Assembly (NCBI GenBank): GCA_965203365.1
Contig: OZ241878.1
Coordinates: forward strand, 1,240,001 to 1,304,000
Direction of reading: 5' to 3'
DNA: 64,000 nt
Source: VYFG01 sp965203365
Lineage (GTDB): Bacteria > Pseudomonadota > Gammaproteobacteria > Arenicellales > Poriferihabitantaceae
The notes beneath the pieces were generated by a model. That model was not told the origin of the DNA, ran no database searches, and saw only the letters and a program-made list of their open reading frames with translations. This document shows, piece after piece, positions 45,483 to 54,718 of the stretch (position 1 is its first letter; every line of letters starts with the position of its first letter). The position numbers and the translations under genes are program-made.

Positions 45483-45847
45483 CCCCAACGGATACATAAC
45501 CAGACTACGAAGAGGCGTCTTCAGATACGCTCATGATAATTGGCTCCGATAAAACCCACCTGACCGAACAATTGGCCCGTCCAGATACTGTCCAGATATT
45601 ATATGGGCCTTTTCTTAACTCACCTTGATGTTCTATGGCCGCATTCATCAGGGACTTGATCGAAAAAACGGAAAACTCAGCGTGCTAGCCACTTCGTCCA
45701 GTTGTCATCAGTTCAAATCCACACACTCGGGCAATCAAAATCACTCTCGACAACACCAGTCACCTCGTGACTACTGGAAATACAACCCTCGTATCGATAT
45801 GAGGGAATGCCAGCTGGTGCTCGGTCCACCATTGACCCGCTGATAAA
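45483..45847. other. 365-base stretch without a gene
   Basis: Region between the ligase and the convergent methyltransferase gene. The 72-residue plus-strand frame starting at 45625 has no family features. No terminator hairpin found. Confidence 0.4.
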
Positions 45848-46672
45848 TCAGCATCTTCTTGACAGGTAGGTATAGTAGTTGCAGGAGGCAAAAAAACGGC
45901 GACTTTCCATCAAATTCGCCTGCCCTGCAACCCAGTGCGCCACCTCTTGGGCATCCATCAACCGGCCGGTTGCTACCATAGGAGCATAGGTGTCGGCAAA
46001 GGATTTGAAGTAACTGGCCGTCCCAATTTCCGAAACCACATCGGCGAGGATTTGTTCGATATCAAAACCACTGATCGGCAGCAGTTGGATCAGATCTCGC
46101 ATGATCCGCGGGTTATGAAATGTCGTTTCTGCCAGTGCATGGTCCATACGTCGGCCAAGTTCCGGATCGTCAGGAAAGGCATAGGTCAACGAAGAGTAGT
46201 CACCATCAAAAATGGCCAGTATCCCCCCCTGACGCAAGATACGTGAGAATTCTTTGATCACCCCATGAGGGTCTACCACATGACTGACTACAGTATGGGC
46301 GATCACCAGATCGAACTTAGCGTCTTCCCATTCAAGCTGATGCGCATCTCCAAGGCGAAACTCTAGCCGATCAGATACTCCTGACTTTTCGGCTAAATTC
46401 TTCGCCGCCTCTACGAAAGCAGCACTTTGATCCACGCCGACAATCCGGCCACGAAAGTTCGGCTTGTTGACCAGGGACCGCATCATGGCCCCGGTGCCAC
46501 ATCCCACCTCCAATGTAATGCTCTGGTCCGTCAATTCGAGTGAGTCGGCATAGCGGTCGAACAGTCGTGTGAACACCTTATCCTGGGCCCGGCTTTCCAA
46601 TCGGTGGATCAGGCGTTTCGCCGTATCATGATCGAGAGAATGGGAACGGCAATGCGGGTCGACGCTGGTCAT
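45848..46672 (-). CDS. class I SAM-dependent methyltransferase
   Basis: 274 residues. SAM-binding motif I LEVGCGTGAMMRSL, motif II GRIVGVDQSAAFVEAA, LGDAHQLEWEDAKFDLVIAHTVVSHV (post-motif and motif IV) and LRQGGILAIFDGDY. Similar in pattern to UbiE/arsenite-type small-molecule methyltransferases, but without the cysteines of arsenite enzymes. It lies 71 bases after phzF on the same strand; substrate unknown. Confidence 0.9.
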   Translation of the reverse strand: MTSVDPHCRSHSLDHDTAKRLIHRLESRAQDKVFTRLFDRYADSLELTDQSITLEVGCGTGAMMRSLVNKPNFRGRIVGVDQSAAFVEAAKNLAEKSGVSDRLEFRLGDAHQLEWEDAKFDLVIAHTVVSHVVDPHGVIKEFSRILRQGGILAIFDGDYSSLTYAFPDDPELGRRMDHALAETTFHNPRIMRDLIQLLPISGFDIEQILADVVSEIGTASYFKSFADTYAPMVATGRLMDAQEVAHWVAGQANLMESRRFFASCNYYTYLSRRC

Positions 46673-46743
46673 TGATAACTCCGATCAAGGATGGTCATCT
46701 TCCGGTGTAACGAAGATTCGGGGTACATATGCCATGTCAACGG

Positions 46744-47631
46744 TCAGGCATCCAGCATTTCACCTTGCATTACAGGATACACGGAACCTCCAACCGAGAT
46801 ATGGAAATGGCCAGCCGAACGCTTTCCGCGCAGACGAATCAGTGAGGGGCGACCCATGGGGTACCCCTGTTCAAGTCGGAAATCGAAGCCGGATGACAAT
46901 TCGGGCTGATGCGTCAAAAGATAGTTTCCGAAAAAAGCCGCACCGTTACCGGTGGCAGGATCTTCTCGGACTCCATTGGCATCGAAGAAAAAGCGTACCT
47001 GAAAATCATTGGCCACCTCACACGTCTCTTGGCAAAACAGATAGACCAACTTAGGGAACCCTCTGTCCACCAAAGGGGCATGGCGATCAAGATCAAGTTT
47101 TGCCCGAGAAAGAGCGGCGGCGGTTCGCAACGGAATCAACAAGGCAGAAGTGCCCGCAGCCACCACCTGAACAGGTAGGGTTGGATCCAGGTCACCGACT
47201 TGAAGCCCCAATGAGTGGGCGGCCGATTCATGGGACAACACCGCACCCAGTTGCATGGCGGGACCACGCATCCAGACGATATCCGCTTCGGGAGGAACCG
47301 GCTCGAAATCTACCCGAATGGGGCCAATCGCCGTCTGCAGAAAAACGCAATCCGGGCCAGTGGAGTCCATGAACATCCGAATGACCGCTGCCGTACCGAT
47401 CAGCGGATGACCGGTAAATTCAATCTCCTGGACTGGGGTGAAAATTCTGACGGAATACTTTCCATGGCATGCGGGCAGGCGAACAAAGGTAGTTTCGGAA
47501 AAATTCATTTCCGCGGCAATCCCCTGCATGCGAGACTCTGCCGGGAAGGTATTGCCCACAATGACCGCAAGGGGATTACCGCTCAACGCTTTCAAGGCAA
47601 AAACATCAACGATAAACACCTGATGGGTCAT
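46744..47631 (-). CDS. PhzF-family isomerase
   Basis: 295 residues. PhzF fold: HQVFIVDVFALKALSGNPLAVI at the N-terminus, AAEMNFSETTFV containing the conserved catalytic Glu45, FTPVQEIEFTGHPLIGTAAV, and VREDPATGNGAAFFGNYL in the second half. Known members isomerise trans-2,3-dihydro-3-hydroxyanthranilate; most relatives have no assigned substrate. No phenazine genes nearby. Preceded by an 88-residue hypothetical gene 24 bases upstream. Confidence 0.92.
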   Translation of the reverse strand: MTHQVFIVDVFALKALSGNPLAVIVGNTFPAESRMQGIAAEMNFSETTFVRLPACHGKYSVRIFTPVQEIEFTGHPLIGTAAVIRMFMDSTGPDCVFLQTAIGPIRVDFEPVPPEADIVWMRGPAMQLGAVLSHESAAHSLGLQVGDLDPTLPVQVVAAGTSALLIPLRTAAALSRAKLDLDRHAPLVDRGFPKLVYLFCQETCEVANDFQVRFFFDANGVREDPATGNGAAFFGNYLLTHQPELSSGFDFRLEQGYPMGRPSLIRLRGKRSAGHFHISVGGSVYPVMQGEMLDA

Positions 47632-47655
47632 ATCGGTACGATCCGGGATATCGCG

Positions 47656-47922
47656 TCAGTGTTCTCCCGGATACCAGAACGGCTCACCCGTCTCGGCATC
47701 TACCAGCAGGATGATGTAGTCAGGATCAAAGGCATTGGATTGATGATTGCAGTGAAAGGTGACCGCATAGAATTTCCCCGCCCATCCCATCATCATGAGG
47801 CCTTCATCCTCATCCTTCAGTTCAATACTCCGAGCGGCAATGGTCATGGATGTGTCTGATGCCTGATATTCCTCATGCAGGTGCCGAGTGGCGATTTCCA
47901 AGGCTTCGTTGTCACTAATCAT
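47656..47922 (-). CDS. small hypothetical protein (88 aa)
   Basis: Not recognised. Acidic, with DNEALEIATRHLHEEYQ at the N-terminus, a central Met-rich MMMGWAGKFYAVTFHCNHQS, and an ending DAETGEPFWYPGEH that resembles the C-terminal strand of PepSY-like or YycI-type domains. Probably one small alpha/beta domain in the cytoplasm. It starts just upstream of phzF and is likely cotranscribed. Confidence 0.65.
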   Translation of the reverse strand: MISDNEALEIATRHLHEEYQASDTSMTIAARSIELKDEDEGLMMMGWAGKFYAVTFHCNHQSNAFDPDYIILLVDAETGEPFWYPGEH

Positions 47923-48050
47923 GTTCTTCTTCAGATGATCAATTTGGGTGAAACTCGAGTCCAGCCACTATCTGACAGGGCACCAAATCACTTCTCTGAA
48001 AACAAACCACCGGATTTTTCCTGTCACCAGCCTTTACCCATCCTCACAGG

Positions 48051-48653
48051 TCACATCACCTGGTATCCCGGCAAGGCTTCAATTCGACCAAACCAGTTCC
48101 AGAGCGCCGGATAGCCATCCAATGACAAACCCGCATCGGGTGCCAGTTTGCTATAGGGATAACAGGCAATGTCGGCAATCGTCGGATGGATATCGTCAAC
48201 CAGCCAGTGGGTGTGTGATAACTGAGCCTCAAGAAGGTCCAGAGCGCCGGTACCAATCCGATGGCATTCATCCAGATTGCCAGTTTCGGTCAGCCGCGTG
48301 GGATTCTGAAGGACGAGAGACCTCCCCCTTGCCAAGCCATAGCGCATCATGCCTTGCTCCATCGACAACCACCGGATGACCTTCGACGCAGCCACGGCCT
48401 CCTGTGGAAACCAACTGCTGCTGGCATACATCCGTGCCAGATACGTCAAAATGGCCGCTGAGTCACTGACGGTGATGTGGTCATCCACGATCACCGGAAC
48501 ACAACCTTCCGGGTTGATGGCAAGGAACCAGGAGGCGAGATTTTCTCTCAGTCCAAGATTCACGGTCACAACTTCATGGGGCAACCCAATCAGTGAAAGG
48601 AATAACCGAATCTTATAGCAATTACCTGACAGACCAAAGTCATAGAGTTTCAT
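48051..48653 (-). CDS. glutathione S-transferase family protein
   Basis: 200 residues from ATG 48653 (a much longer frame exists but the homologous part begins at MKLYDFGLSGNCYK). Thioredoxin-like N-terminal domain with LSGNCYKIRLFL (catalytic Ser/Cys region), NPEGCVPVIVDD with the cis-Pro, and SDSAAILTYLAR; helical C-terminal domain with HWLVDDIHPTIADIACYPYS. Overlaps the 3' end of the upstream hypothetical gene by 14 bases. Substrate unknown. Confidence 0.92.
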   Translation of the reverse strand: MKLYDFGLSGNCYKIRLFLSLIGLPHEVVTVNLGLRENLASWFLAINPEGCVPVIVDDHITVSDSAAILTYLARMYASSSWFPQEAVAASKVIRWLSMEQGMMRYGLARGRSLVLQNPTRLTETGNLDECHRIGTGALDLLEAQLSHTHWLVDDIHPTIADIACYPYSKLAPDAGLSLDGYPALWNWFGRIEALPGYQVM

Positions 48654-49149
48654 GACACGACTCTGACACTGTTTTCTGGGAAGCCTCGGGACAGGTTTTC
48701 TTGATCTGTTGTCGGGCTGCGTTAAGCATCTGATCCACTTCGCCGGGCAGATGTCCACAATCCGGACCATAACATTCAACCACCTCAGCGAAACGACCCT
48801 GCGCAAACAGTTCCCGAGAGGCTCCGATACTGTGGTCACGAATGTGCAGGATTTCGACTCGCCGCTGGGACTCTCGCTCCAGAATTCCCGGATCGAAATC
48901 CGACTGGATATCCAGATTCGATAACAGGGCAAGAATCAACCTTGCCTCGGCCCATGAGTCGGCAAAACCTTCCCTGGAGAAGGTATGCAGCTCGATTTCT
49001 CCATCGACCCGCATCGCTTCGACAAAGGGTTCTCGTAACAGCGGCTTGCTGGCCCGTGCCGAACGCAGGGGAATGGAACGATTTCCATCCAGCATCAATG
49101 CCGCAATGATGGGGTTATCCCCGAATAGTTCGTAGACACGAATCATCAC
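48640..49149 (-). CDS. conserved-looking hypothetical protein (169 aa)
   Basis: Not recognised. Soluble; starts MMIRVYELFGDNPIIAALML, with HTFSREGFADSWAEARLILA in the middle and a cysteine-containing C-terminus (CYGPDCGHLP). Its end overlaps the GST gene, so the two are coupled. It follows the DUF1641 gene by about 100 bases and may be the last part of the thiocyanate/sulfur operon or a separate unit. Confidence 0.65.
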   Translation of the reverse strand: MMIRVYELFGDNPIIAALMLDGNRSIPLRSARASKPLLREPFVEAMRVDGEIELHTFSREGFADSWAEARLILALLSNLDIQSDFDPGILERESQRRVEILHIRDHSIGASRELFAQGRFAEVVECYGPDCGHLPGEVDQMLNAARQQIKKTCPEASQKTVSESCHETL

Positions 49150-49251
49150 ATTCTCATTATTTGTTCCAGATAATACCCGTCATATGAACAAGAGCATCCA
49201 TGATGCTGTCATAGTCAAGGGAAGTTCTCCCGAAACAGGCTGGTCAATGAG

Positions 49252-49653
49252 CTATCTGCGAATGCTTTCTCCCATATGTTTACCCAGTATCGCAAGCAAA
49301 CGAAGCCCTTCCTGCGTACCAGGGTCGCTCAATTGCCGAAGCACGCTACCCAGCCCTCCCTTCGCAGGTTCTGTCGTCGACACTTCCAGGCTGGTTTTGC
49401 CAAGCGCCTCCGAGAGGGCCTCCAAAAGCACCTGATTCTCGGGACGATCCAACGTCTGCAACAAGTTGACCAGTGCCTGGTTTCGCGTTATGCGATCAAG
49501 CAATGTGACGCCCTCGGATAATGTCGAGGCCATCCTTGCGACCATATCATCGTTCAAAGCATCCTTGGCTGCAGCAATAACGGTACCGATTTCCGCCAGC
49601 CCTTCCAGACTTTTTTCCAGGCTGCGGTCTTCTTCGAATGCAGAAGCCATCAT
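49252..49653 (-). CDS. DUF1641 protein
   Basis: 133 residues, alpha-helical: IGTVIAAAKDALNDDMVARMAST, a LLDRITRNQALVNLLQTLDRPE stretch and the DUF1641 block with GGLGSVLRQLSDPGTQEGLRLLAILGKHM. DUF1641 proteins commonly neighbour sulfide:quinone oxidoreductase-like flavoproteins and formate dehydrogenases; function unknown. Only 9 bases separate it from the SQR-like gene, so the two are coupled. A soluble partner of the flavoprotein is a fair guess. Confidence 0.85.
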   Translation of the reverse strand: MMASAFEEDRSLEKSLEGLAEIGTVIAAAKDALNDDMVARMASTLSEGVTLLDRITRNQALVNLLQTLDRPENQVLLEALSEALGKTSLEVSTTEPAKGGLGSVLRQLSDPGTQEGLRLLAILGKHMGESIRR

Positions 49654-49662
49654 GGTGTACCT

Positions 49663-50796
49663 TCAAAGGAGTCCGCGCACACTAGTCCAGTACATCTTGT
49701 TATAGCTGACCTTGAACCAGTGCATGGATTTGTTCGGTGCTTTTAAATCAGGGGGAAAGTCATAGTTGAACATGGCATAGGTCGCTTTGTCGTGACCCGC
49801 CTCAATGAAGCAATACACCTTTCCGTTATATTCGGTGACCGGAGTGCCGATCTTGATCACCGATGCAATGTTTTCTGCAATGACTTCGGCCTGAAAGTGA
49901 GCCGCTGATCCGGTCTTGCTGACCGGCAGGTCGGTGGTATCCCCGACCACATAGACATTATCATGCCCTTCCATGGTTAATTGATGCCGGTCTGTGGGGA
50001 TCCAACCATCCGGTCCCAGATCATTTTGAATGATTGCCTCGACTCCATTATGTTCGGGAATGGAAATCAAAAGATCATACTGATATTCAGATCCTTCCAG
50101 GCTCTTCACCACTCGATTTTCAACATCAACCTCCTCCACATTGAACAGGGTCTCATACTCGACGCCCATACGTCGGAACTCGGGCTCCGCCCACGAAGCG
50201 ACGTTCTCGATACTGTGGATCCGATTGATGGGGTAGTGGTACTTAATTTCGACCTGATCGCGAATCCCCCTGAATGTGAAGTAGTCATGGAGTGAAAAAG
50301 TCACCTCGACCGGTGCAATCGGACACTTGTGAGGAACACCGACCACAATCGCGACCCGGCCACCCTTGAATTCCCTCAACGCCTTGAACATCTTGATCGC
50401 TCCTTCTTCGGTATAGAACGTTTCCGCTCCTTCCTGCAATCCGGGGATGTTCTTTGGCATGATTCGTGACCCGGTGGCAATGACCAGGATATCGTAGTCA
50501 TGTACCATTCCACTTGACGTGGTAACACGATGTCCATCAAGGTCGAATTTCTCGGCCGGGTCGACATGAAAATCGATCGGGCTTTCCAGCAAGCTAGCCT
50601 GATCCCGGTACAACTCATCGGGCATCATCTGCCCGAAAGCCACATACAGAAGACCCGGCTGATACATATGGCGTTCGGTCGCCGACAACAGTGTGATGCC
50701 AGCCTTCCCTGCACGAATTTCCGGCGCCAGGCGCCGAGCCAGATTGTTGGCAATGATCGTACCGCCGGTACCTCCGCCTACCACCAGAATTTTCAT
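49663..50796 (-). CDS. sulfide:quinone oxidoreductase-like flavoprotein
   Basis: 377 residues. FAD-binding LVVGGGTGGTIIANNLA, ATG motif DILVIATGSRIMP, and second FAD-contact motif NVYVVGDTTDLPVSKTG. Redox cysteines C158 (VPHKCPIAP) and C329 (KVYCFIE) are the two candidates for the polysulfide-forming disulfide. The C-terminus NKMYWTSVRGLL is amphipathic, as in membrane-bound SQR. Would oxidise sulfide or another sulfur compound and reduce quinone. Neighbours TusA, DsrE and DUF1641 support sulfur chemistry; SQR subtype was not assigned. Confidence 0.88.
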   Translation of the reverse strand: MKILVVGGGTGGTIIANNLARRLAPEIRAGKAGITLLSATERHMYQPGLLYVAFGQMMPDELYRDQASLLESPIDFHVDPAEKFDLDGHRVTTSSGMVHDYDILVIATGSRIMPKNIPGLQEGAETFYTEEGAIKMFKALREFKGGRVAIVVGVPHKCPIAPVEVTFSLHDYFTFRGIRDQVEIKYHYPINRIHSIENVASWAEPEFRRMGVEYETLFNVEEVDVENRVVKSLEGSEYQYDLLISIPEHNGVEAIIQNDLGPDGWIPTDRHQLTMEGHDNVYVVGDTTDLPVSKTGSAAHFQAEVIAENIASVIKIGTPVTEYNGKVYCFIEAGHDKATYAMFNYDFPPDLKAPNKSMHWFKVSYNKMYWTSVRGLL

Positions 50797-50832
50797 GTCA
50801 TCTCCCAGGTGTCTTTATCACGAACGGAATGG

Positions 50833-51075
50833 TTATCTGACCTTCCGAACGGTCACATGCCAGACATCGTCGACCTTTTCCGAACTCACCATTTGATGAC
50901 CAATCTTGGCTACCCATTCCGGTACATCGTTCGCAGTCCCATTGTCCGTTGACAACAGTTCGAGTGTATCGCCCACCTCGGCCTGTTTCATGCATCGGAT
51001 CAGTTCCATCAATGGGCCCGGGCAATAGGTGTTTTTGGCGTCAATGATTCTGTGCTCGCTCATGTCATTACTCAT
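50833..51075 (-). CDS. TusA-family sulfur carrier protein
   Basis: 80 residues from ATG 51075; ATG 51063 (76 residues, MSEHRIIDAKNTYCPGP) is an equally good start and TTG 51102 less so. The CPxP motif (NTYCPGPLMELI) holds the persulfide-forming cysteine. C-terminal VSSEKVDDVWHVTVRK is typical. Cytoplasmic carrier of sulfane sulfur, commonly paired with DsrE-type proteins in sulfur oxidisers. Between DsrE and the SQR-like gene in one transcript. Confidence 0.9.
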   Translation of the reverse strand: MSNDMSEHRIIDAKNTYCPGPLMELIRCMKQAEVGDTLELLSTDNGTANDVPEWVAKIGHQMVSSEKVDDVWHVTVRKVR

Positions 51076-51098
51076 TAATTGATCCGGCTTGCTGTTCC

Positions 51099-51491
51099 TC
51101 AAAATGTCAGCAACTGCGACCCTTCGGCATCGCGAAGGAATTTCGTCAGGCCGGTCGATGGACCGAATTCGCCCACTAGGTCACCATCTTTCAAGGCCAG
51201 CAGATCCATGGCCATGGAACAAGGAATCAAGGTGGCATCACCCAGTTCTGCTGCCTGTTGAAACAATTCCCGAAAGGAAGGCACTCCGACACGATTTAGG
51301 GCCTTGGCACCAAACTCACCTTCGACCGGTGCGATGTCATCGTTGCCTCGGACAAAGTACTTGACCGCGTTCATCGAAAAGAACACGGTCACCTTGTCAC
51401 CCGATGCGGCCCCTACGGAGGCTACCATGGACGCCATCTGCAGCTTTTCATGCTCTCCAGACACACAGATGATGCTGATCCGGTTGGTCAC
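51099..51491 (-). CDS. DsrE/DsrF-like sulfurtransferase-family protein
   Basis: 130 residues from GTG 51491, which has a strong SD (AGGAG, six bases upstream). NRISIICVSGEHEKLQMASMVAS is the N-terminal strand-helix; DKVTVFFSMNAVKYFV and DATLIPCSMAMDLL include the conserved cysteine seen in DsrE2/DsrE3 proteins. Members bind persulfide sulfur and exchange it with TusA. Followed immediately by tusA; preceded by the ABC permease gene (97-base gap). Confidence 0.88.
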   Translation of the reverse strand: MTNRISIICVSGEHEKLQMASMVASVGAASGDKVTVFFSMNAVKYFVRGNDDIAPVEGEFGAKALNRVGVPSFRELFQQAAELGDATLIPCSMAMDLLALKDGDLVGEFGPSTGLTKFLRDAEGSQLLTF

Positions 51492-51588
51492 TTTGACTCC
51501 TGCCTCATCAATTGGGGGCACAATGCCATCATGTTCTTCTCTACCTCATACGCTCGTGATGGGTTGGCATGGATACGACGACGCCAAG

Positions 51589-52404
51589 TCAGGCCTGATC
51601 CCCGCGGTGCCAACTGAAACGCTTGATGGCCAAGGCGCAGGAACTATCCAGACAGTATCCAATAATGCCGATCACCAGCACCATCGCCGTCAGATGATTG
51701 TAGGAAAGCGTTTCCCGCGCATCCGCGATGGAATAGCCCAAACCCGAGGTGACCCCGAGAAACTCGGCTGGCACCAATACTATCCAGGCCACGCCAAGGG
51801 CGGCACGAATGCCCGTCAGCATGTCGAAGGTAATCGCCGGAATAATGATCTGAGTCAATCGATGCCATGAATTTGCACCGAGATTCCTAGCCACCTTGAA
51901 CCATGCCGGATCCACCTTGGCCAGACCTGCTGCGGTCGCGAAAGCGACCGGCCAGACCGAAGCGACTGCAATCAGAAAGATAATGGCCTGGTTCCAAGTC
52001 ACAAATACAATGACCGCAATCGGCTCCCAGGACAATGGGCTGATCATACGCAACAACTGAAACGGTGAATTGCTGAGTTCACGAAACGTACGGCTTCTGC
52101 CCAGTAAAATGCCAATCGGAATGCCGCAGGCAATGGCGATCAACAAACCGATACCAAGCCGATAACCACTCGAGAGCACCGCATTTTGGATCGTTCCTTC
52201 TTCCCAAAGTATCGGAAAAGCTTGAAACGTCGGGATGGGTCCGAAATCTGAAAAATTGGTGGTGTTGGGATTGAGATAGATCAGATACCCCCCCAACCAC
52301 CAAAGTGCCAACAGGATCAAAAGCCCGGCCGCCCAGTTGAATAACTTACGGCCGATCTTTTTCAGCCAAGCCTGGTATGGATTCGGTTCTGCGGTCATCA
52401 GCAA
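51589..52404 (-). CDS. ABC transporter permease (NitT/TauT, SsuC-type)
   Basis: 271 residues with six predicted helices. The permease motif before the cytoplasmic loop (ATAAGLAKVDPAWFKVARNLGANSW, the EAA loop) and ALGVAWIVLVPAEFLGVTSGLGYSI are typical of the nitrate/sulfonate/bicarbonate family. Together with the ATPase and binding protein it forms a complete importer within the thiocyanate operon; the anion is therefore probably thiocyanate (inference). Confidence 0.9.
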   Translation of the reverse strand: MLMTAEPNPYQAWLKKIGRKLFNWAAGLLILLALWWLGGYLIYLNPNTTNFSDFGPIPTFQAFPILWEEGTIQNAVLSSGYRLGIGLLIAIACGIPIGILLGRSRTFRELSNSPFQLLRMISPLSWEPIAVIVFVTWNQAIIFLIAVASVWPVAFATAAGLAKVDPAWFKVARNLGANSWHRLTQIIIPAITFDMLTGIRAALGVAWIVLVPAEFLGVTSGLGYSIADARETLSYNHLTAMVLVIGIIGYCLDSSCALAIKRFSWHRGDQA

Positions 52405-52437
52405 CTCGCCGATAGATGGGGCAGGCGTTGTCAGTGC

Positions 52438-53736
52438 CTACAGTTGAACCACTTCGACCCGATTGTAGGGATCCGCCCCTTGCGGGACACTCACATCGTT
52501 GCGCCATTTCGGATTGGCTTCAAGTGAATTTCGGATGAACTCATAATTGACCAGATCATCCGCCACCTTTTCCGGCGTGAGGCCACTCAAAAATGCATCA
52601 TCCCCAGTGATGACCGTCTTTTTCAGATCGTTCACCACCAGTTCGGTGGCGGAACGGTACGGCCAAGCCTGAAAGTTGATCCGGTCCATACCCCACTCGG
52701 GATGTTTGATCGCACGGGGATTACTGTAATACGCAGGATCATAGAACATCATGGCGCGTTCGATGACTTCCCTCGGGAACGGCAGGTATTTCTTGCCATC
52801 GCGCGAGAGCAGTTCGGCCATGGCCTTGCGATTTTCGGCGAGCGTGATCTGTGCTCGCACGACGGCATTGTGGATACCCTGGGTCCAGGCCGCCCGATCT
52901 GGATCCATGGTATTTTCCTCATGCATAACCACCACACAGCAGGGATGGCCCTTCCACACATCACCGGTAAACCGCAGAACCTTGCCGCCTGCCTTGAGTT
53001 CGCCCAAGGCATTGAATGGCTCGGCCACACAATATCCGTCGATCGTACCGGCTGCCAGCGCCGGTGGCATGGAGGGCGGTGGCAACACGAGAAAATTACA
53101 TTCATTTGGTGCCAGTTCGGCATCCTGAGGCCGGATGACCGGTGTGATTCCGGCATCACGCAACAATCGCTGGGAGACGATGTTGTGTATCGAATACCAG
53201 TATGGCATCGCGAACTGCTTGCCACCGAAATCCGCAGGTGAGTTGATACCCGTGTTCTTTCCCACGACAATGGCGGAACCGTTGGTATGATCCCATGCGG
53301 TGATCTTGACCGGATACTGGTTGTTGTAGCGCATCCAGATCGGGATCGGGATCAACATATGCGTCAGGTTAAAACGATAGGATGCAAACGCTTCAACCAA
53401 GGGAGACCAGCCCCGGATCAGGGTTGGCCGGACGGAATCAATGCCCTCATCTTTCAGATAACCCAGTTCGTGGGCGATCAGCAAGGCGGCCGAATCAGTG
53501 ATGGGAATATATCCAATCTTGACCACTGGATCCCAGTTGCTTTGCTGGGCCAGACTGGGGGTTGGCAAACTCATCCCAGCTGCTGCCGCTGCGGCACCCA
53601 ATTGAAGCACTTCACGACGATTCACCGAAGATCCCAAAATTCCCTTGAAGGTCGGGTCGCACTCAATGCAAAGATTCGGATCATCATTCACGATTCCGTC
53701 GCCGTGCTTCCGGTAGATTGATTTTTTATCTGACAT
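52438..53736 (-). CDS. ABC transporter substrate-binding protein (NrtA/CmpA-type), Tat signal
   Basis: 432 residues. The N-terminal 39 residues contain a CxxC pair (NLCIECDPTF) and are followed by a twin-arginine motif and hydrophobic core (NRREVLQLGAAAAAAGM), so export is likely by Tat. The mature part follows the NMT1/NrtA fold: VVKIGYIPITDSAALLIAHELGYL, WDHTNGSAIVVGKNTGINSPADFGGKQFAMPYWYS and GYCVAEPFNALGE. Ligand is probably a small anion. The extended N-region with cysteines is unusual for this family. Confidence 0.9.
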   Translation of the reverse strand: MSDKKSIYRKHGDGIVNDDPNLCIECDPTFKGILGSSVNRREVLQLGAAAAAAGMSLPTPSLAQQSNWDPVVKIGYIPITDSAALLIAHELGYLKDEGIDSVRPTLIRGWSPLVEAFASYRFNLTHMLIPIPIWMRYNNQYPVKITAWDHTNGSAIVVGKNTGINSPADFGGKQFAMPYWYSIHNIVSQRLLRDAGITPVIRPQDAELAPNECNFLVLPPPSMPPALAAGTIDGYCVAEPFNALGELKAGGKVLRFTGDVWKGHPCCVVVMHEENTMDPDRAAWTQGIHNAVVRAQITLAENRKAMAELLSRDGKKYLPFPREVIERAMMFYDPAYYSNPRAIKHPEWGMDRINFQAWPYRSATELVVNDLKKTVITGDDAFLSGLTPEKVADDLVNYEFIRNSLEANPKWRNDVSVPQGADPYNRVEVVQL

Positions 53737-53787
53737 TCTCTTTCCTCCGCAGTGTGATTTGGGCAGAATGGTCCCGCCCGGGTCCAG

Positions 53788-54663
53788 CTAAGCTGGATGA
53801 TATTTGTGATTTGAAAACTCTACATTGCTCGCTCCATTGCCTGTCGACTGATTCTCTGCAGGCAACTCATGCATCGGTTCACCCGCATCGGGCGCATGGG
53901 CCGCATCATGAAAGACCTGCATCAGACGGGTGCGCAGTTCCTGCATCAATGAGTCGCCACGCTCGCGTGGATCCGGCAAATCGACCTTGAAGTCATGGAC
54001 AATTTTTCCCGGAGAACCGGCCATGACCAGTGCCCGGTCCCCCATGAGAATGGCCTCGTCAATGTCATGAGTCACCATGACCAGATTGATGCCAAGCTGT
54101 TTGGATATTTGGCGAACATCCCGCTGCAGCGTGGTACGCGTAAAGGCATCCAATGCCGAAAACGGCTCATCCAGCAACAACATCTCAGGCTCCATGACCA
54201 AGGAACGTGCCAACGCCACCCGCTGCTGCTGGCCTCCGGAGAGGTCCAGAGTATTCTTGTGGGCGAACTCTTCCAGGTTAACCAATTCCAACGCTTCGTC
54301 GACCCGAGCCCGAATCCGATCGCTTGACCAGTTGGCGAATCGCAGGCCAATACCGACATTCTGCCGGACATTCATCCAAGGAAATAGATGGGGTGCCTGG
54401 AACATCATGACCCAACGTGAAGACGGTGCCATCACATCTTCCTCATTCAGCTGGACCTTACCCATGGTGTGAGGCAGCAAGCCTGCAATGACATGGAGCA
54501 GTGTCGACTTGCCACAACCAGAACGACCAATGATGGTCAGCGCCTCGCCCGGTTCCGCGCAGATGCTGACTCCTTCAAAAGTCAACGGCGATTTGTGCGT
54601 ATACCGATGCGAAAGCTGGTCGATTCGGATGTGAACCCCTTGGACATGCGCAGAACGATTCAT
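53788..54663 (-). CDS. ABC transporter ATP-binding protein (NitT/TauT type)
   Basis: 291 residues. Walker A GRSGCGKSTLL, Q-loop MMFQAPHLFPWM, signature LDLSGGQQQRVALARSL, Walker B MLLLDEPFSALD and H-loop MVTHDIDEA: a complete ABC ATPase. The additional C-terminal 50 residues have no clear domain. First of the three transporter genes after the hydrolase subunits; 51-base gap to the binding protein gene. Confidence 0.93.
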   Translation of the reverse strand: MNRSAHVQGVHIRIDQLSHRYTHKSPLTFEGVSICAEPGEALTIIGRSGCGKSTLLHVIAGLLPHTMGKVQLNEEDVMAPSSRWVMMFQAPHLFPWMNVRQNVGIGLRFANWSSDRIRARVDEALELVNLEEFAHKNTLDLSGGQQQRVALARSLVMEPEMLLLDEPFSALDAFTRTTLQRDVRQISKQLGINLVMVTHDIDEAILMGDRALVMAGSPGKIVHDFKVDLPDPRERGDSLMQELRTRLMQVFHDAAHAPDAGEPMHELPAENQSTGNGASNVEFSNHKYHPA

Positions 54664-54718
54664 GCTCTCTATCCCGTTTGAATTGCGGCGGAATACAGTT
54701 CCGGGGGATCCACAACCA

